NCBI GenBank assembly: GCA_902803195.1
Contig: CADCOX010000180.1
Coordinates: 1-14,277 of the forward strand
DNA length: 14,277 nt
Reading direction: 5' to 3'
DNA from: an uncultured Bacteroidales bacterium
GTDB taxonomy: Bacteria; Bacteroidota; Bacteroidia; Bacteroidales; Bacteroidaceae
Part shown: positions 12,564 to 14,277 of the stretch, piece by piece
Layout: each line of letters begins with the position of its first letter
How positions within the stretch are numbered: the first letter of the stretch is position 1
Made by a program: the position numbers and the translations under genes
The notes under the pieces: generated by a model
Told to the model about the DNA's origin: nothing
The model's database searches: none
What the model saw: only the letters and a program-made list of their open reading frames with translations

Positions 12564-13814
12564 TTATCGGTTGGCGTTGGATTGCACTCGGGCATAGCCT
12601 ACGAAGGCATCGTAGCGGGCACCTTGTGGGCGGTGGTAGACGAGGATTTGGTACTCATTCTCAGTCTGATAGAAGTCGCCTTCGGTGCGGGCGGTCTGAC
12701 CTACGCCTCGGTCGTCGGGCTGCAGGAACTGGAAGTTGTAGTAGCCCTGCTTGAGGAGTACGGCGCACTCGTAGGCGTGGAGTTTGTCGTCGTAGTGCAT
12801 GAGGCATTGCGGGTCGGGGAAGCCGTTGTCCCACTGGCCTGTCACGTAGACGTCACCTCCGTCGAGGCGTGGCGTCTGGAGCAGGAAGTGAACGAAGAGG
12901 TACTCGCTCATCGTGGCGTTGTCCTCGTCGCCGGAGTGTCGGACGACGTAGGCGCCGTCGGCATCGGGGTCGTAGGTGTAGTTGTGCTGGGGCGTGACAG
13001 CGAAGAGGGTGGCGTGGTACTGCTCGTCGATCCACGCCATGCGGTCGACATTCATGCCGTTGAGCCGAACATCGAGAATCTCGAATTTGTGGTACTCGGC
13101 TCCTGCGGGGAAGATGAGTTCGCGGCGGTGCGTCCACTCGGCTCCGGTGCCCTTGGTGATGTTGGGGGGCAGGTCGATGACGGCGTTGTCGAGTCGTCGG
13201 TTCTGCATGACGAGGGTGTGGAGTTCGCGCTGTGGGTCGACGACGCGTCGCGATCCGTAGCCGAGCGCGTAGGTGACCTGCTGGTGGCGCTGGTTGAAGT
13301 CGACGTCGGTGTTGTTGCTCACCTCGGCCTGTATGCTCATCTCGGGCGCATAGAGCGAGAAGCAAGCCTCGAGGACGGGTTCGTCGCTGGCATCGCGCTC
13401 GTCGGCATAGACGCTGACGCGGTAGTTGCCGGGCAGGAGCAGGCGCGTGTCGTCGTTGGGGAAGCTTACGCTGTAGTGGGTGTAGAGGACAGTGGTGTTG
13501 AAACTGGTCTCGTAGTCCTCGATGGGTCGGTTGTTGAAGCCGCTGAGGTAGTCGCTCTCGAAGACCTCGTCGCAGACGGTCCAGTCGGCGTTGCAGAACT
13601 CCACCTTATATATATAACGCGTGTACTCGTGCGTGAGGGCGTCGAAGCCAATCTCAACGCGCTTGCCCAGCTGAGCCACGGGGGGCAGGAGCGGGTCGCC
13701 CGCGACGATGACTTGCACGGTGCGAATCTGTTCGGAGAGGCTGCGTGTCTGCTGCGCGAGAGCGGCAACGAGGCCGCCGAAAAGGAGGCAGAAAAGGAGC
13801 ATTTGTCGTTTCAT
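12564..13814 (-). CDS. Type IX secretion system plug protein (DUF5103 family)
   Basis: A 416-residue secreted protein that I recognise as the DUF5103/T9SS plug family. In the type IX system of Bacteroidetes, the plug closes the periplasmic side of the SprA/Sov outer-membrane translocon when no cargo is engaged. The signal peptide MKRQMLLFCLLFGGLVAALA is followed by QQ, giving a clean signal peptidase I site (A-L-A). The body is rich in beta-strand, with family-like segments such as YIYKVEFCNADW, DYLSGFNNRPIEDYE, YSVSFPNDD...LPGNYRV and VYVTGQWDNGFPD. The length is normal. I chose ATG 13814; the upstream in-frame ATG (13832) adds six residues that spoil the signal peptide and would lie upstream of the -7 box at 13819-13826. 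It is divergent from the DUF1460 gene. Confidence 0.9.
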   Translation of the reverse strand: MKRQMLLFCLLFGGLVAALAQQTRSLSEQIRTVQVIVAGDPLLPPVAQLGKRVEIGFDALTHEYTRYIYKVEFCNADWTVCDEVFESDYLSGFNNRPIEDYETSFNTTVLYTHYSVSFPNDDTRLLLPGNYRVSVYADERDASDEPVLEACFSLYAPEMSIQAEVSNNTDVDFNQRHQQVTYALGYGSRRVVDPQRELHTLVMQNRRLDNAVIDLPPNITKGTGAEWTHRRELIFPAGAEYHKFEILDVRLNGMNVDRMAWIDEQYHATLFAVTPQHNYTYDPDADGAYVVRHSGDEDNATMSEYLFVHFLLQTPRLDGGDVYVTGQWDNGFPDPQCLMHYDDKLHAYECAVLLKQGYYNFQFLQPDDRGVGQTARTEGDFYQTENEYQILVYHRPQGARYDAFVGYARVQSNANR

Positions 13815-13818
13815 GGCG

Positions 13819-13851
13819 CAAAAGTAGTGCATTTTTTTCGTTGTTTCGCAA
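13819..13851 (-). promoter_or_regulatory. Promoter for the type IX plug gene, almost abutting its start
   Basis: On the minus strand: TTG at 13851-13849, a 22-bp spacer, TACTTTTG at 13826-13819. The -7 box ends only 4 bases before ATG 13814, so transcription starting about 7 bases downstream would begin at or inside the start codon (leaderless or nearly so). The -7 match is perfect; the spacer is slightly long. Confidence 0.55.
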
Positions 13852-13859
13852 TTTTGTTG

Positions 13860-13882
13860 TACTTTTGTCGAAAAATAAGGAG
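13860..13882 (+). promoter_or_regulatory. -7 box and Shine-Dalgarno site of the DUF1460 gene
   Basis: TACTTTTG at 13860-13867 is a perfect -7 box; the best -33 candidate, TTG at 13841-13843, is only 16 bp away, so it is weak. AAGGAG at 13877-13882 stands 9 bases before ATG 13892. A strong Shine-Dalgarno site is uncommon in this phylum and fixes the start. Confidence 0.6.
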
Positions 13883-13891
13883 AAGTTAACG

Positions 13892-14277
13892 ATGCGACAC
13901 CCCATTCCTACACTTTTTGCATGCCTCGTCATGCTCCTGATGCCACTCTGTGCAGCGGGCATCACCTACCAACGAGCCGACAGCGTGAAGGTGGTCGGTC
14001 TGCTCACGAAGGGCAAACAATGTCCTGCGGGAGAGAACCTCATGCTGTACTATGCAGAGCAACTGAAGGGTCTGCCTTACGTAGGCAAGACGCTGGAGGT
14101 GAACCCTCGCGAGGAGTTGGCTGTAAACCTGCGCGAACTGGACTGTACGACGTTGGTGGAGAACGTGTTGGCGCTGGCGCTGACGACGCAGCAGGGGAGC
14201 ACGCGCTTCGCTGATTTCTGCCGCAACTTGGAACGCATCCGCTATCGCGACGGCCATCTGAACGGCTATGCCTCGCG
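13892..14277 (+). CDS. DUF1460 family (NlpC/P60-like amidase) secreted protein, 5' part
   Basis: The first 128 codons of a gene that continues past the right edge. A signal peptide (MRHPIPTLFACLVMLLMPLC then AAG) leads to the periplasm. The mature part shows GLLTKGKQCPAGENLMLYYA, then LPYVGKTLEVNPREELAVNL and RELDCTTLVENVLAL, which I recognise as the DUF1460 family. Its members have an NlpC/P60-like papain fold, and the Cys of LDCTTLVENV (Cys95) is the expected nucleophile. Relatives are annotated as N-acetylmuramoyl-L-alanine amidase-like and are thought to act on peptidoglycan. The catalytic His lies beyond the window. Start supported by the Shine-Dalgarno site and signal peptide. Confidence 0.85.
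   Translation, partial: MRHPIPTLFACLVMLLMPLCAAGITYQRADSVKVVGLLTKGKQCPAGENLMLYYAEQLKGLPYVGKTLEVNPREELAVNLRELDCTTLVENVLALALTTQQGSTRFADFCRNLERIRYRDGHLNGYAS

Noticed and set aside
12522..13889. 455-codon plus-strand ORF opposite the type IX plug gene
   Set aside because: Its Val/Glu/Leu-rich, motif-free product is the antisense shadow of a gene with a clear signal peptide and family identity.

Overview
The window looks like chromosomal DNA from a Bacteroidales bacterium, plausibly the Prevotellaceae or a neighbouring family. The evidence is: at least seven promoters of the Bacteroidetes -33/-7 type (TTG ... TAnnTTTG) placed correctly in front of genes; few Shine-Dalgarno sites; a eukaryote/archaeal-type prolyl-tRNA synthetase of 493 residues; an HU protein of the HU-HIG type; and a type IX secretion plug protein. 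All assignments come from reading the sequence and recalling protein families; no search was run.

Region 1 (1-4702) is mostly ordinary chromosome. Two tandem paralogous MFS transporters (the first cut by the window edge) follow proS on the minus strand. An OmpA-type lipoprotein with a glycine zipper is divergent from proS and ends in a clear intrinsic terminator. A minus-strand HU-HIG gene follows.

Region 2 (about 4850-11760) looks like accessory DNA. It holds a REP-associated (RAYT-like, HUH) transposase with a DprA-like C-terminal domain and a 345-bp serine/proline repeat tract between its HUH motif and its predicted catalytic tyrosine. The tract is bracketed by two perfect 20-bp inverted repeats, each a REP-like hairpin. 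Converging on it is a translationally coupled DUF3987 helicase-like / DnaG-like primase pair. Upstream of that pair lie four GGTTATATAA repeats at 19-22 bp spacing. A long ImmA/IrrE-like protein follows, whose HExxH motif reads HGLGH. The next 840 bp have no convincing gene but are dense in structure: a 26-bp perfect inverted repeat, six tandem 22-bp dyad repeats, a minus-strand small RNA candidate with its own promoter and terminator, and a frameshifted phage-gene remnant. No integrase, relaxase or partition gene is visible, so this is either part of a larger island or a decayed one.

Region 3 (11762-14277) returns to core-type genes: a TRIC-family channel, the type IX secretion plug protein, and divergently the start of a DUF1460 family gene.

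The parts most likely to be new are the transposase with inverted hairpins in the same codon register around its repeat tract, and the unannotated repeat and RNA cluster at 10920-11571.
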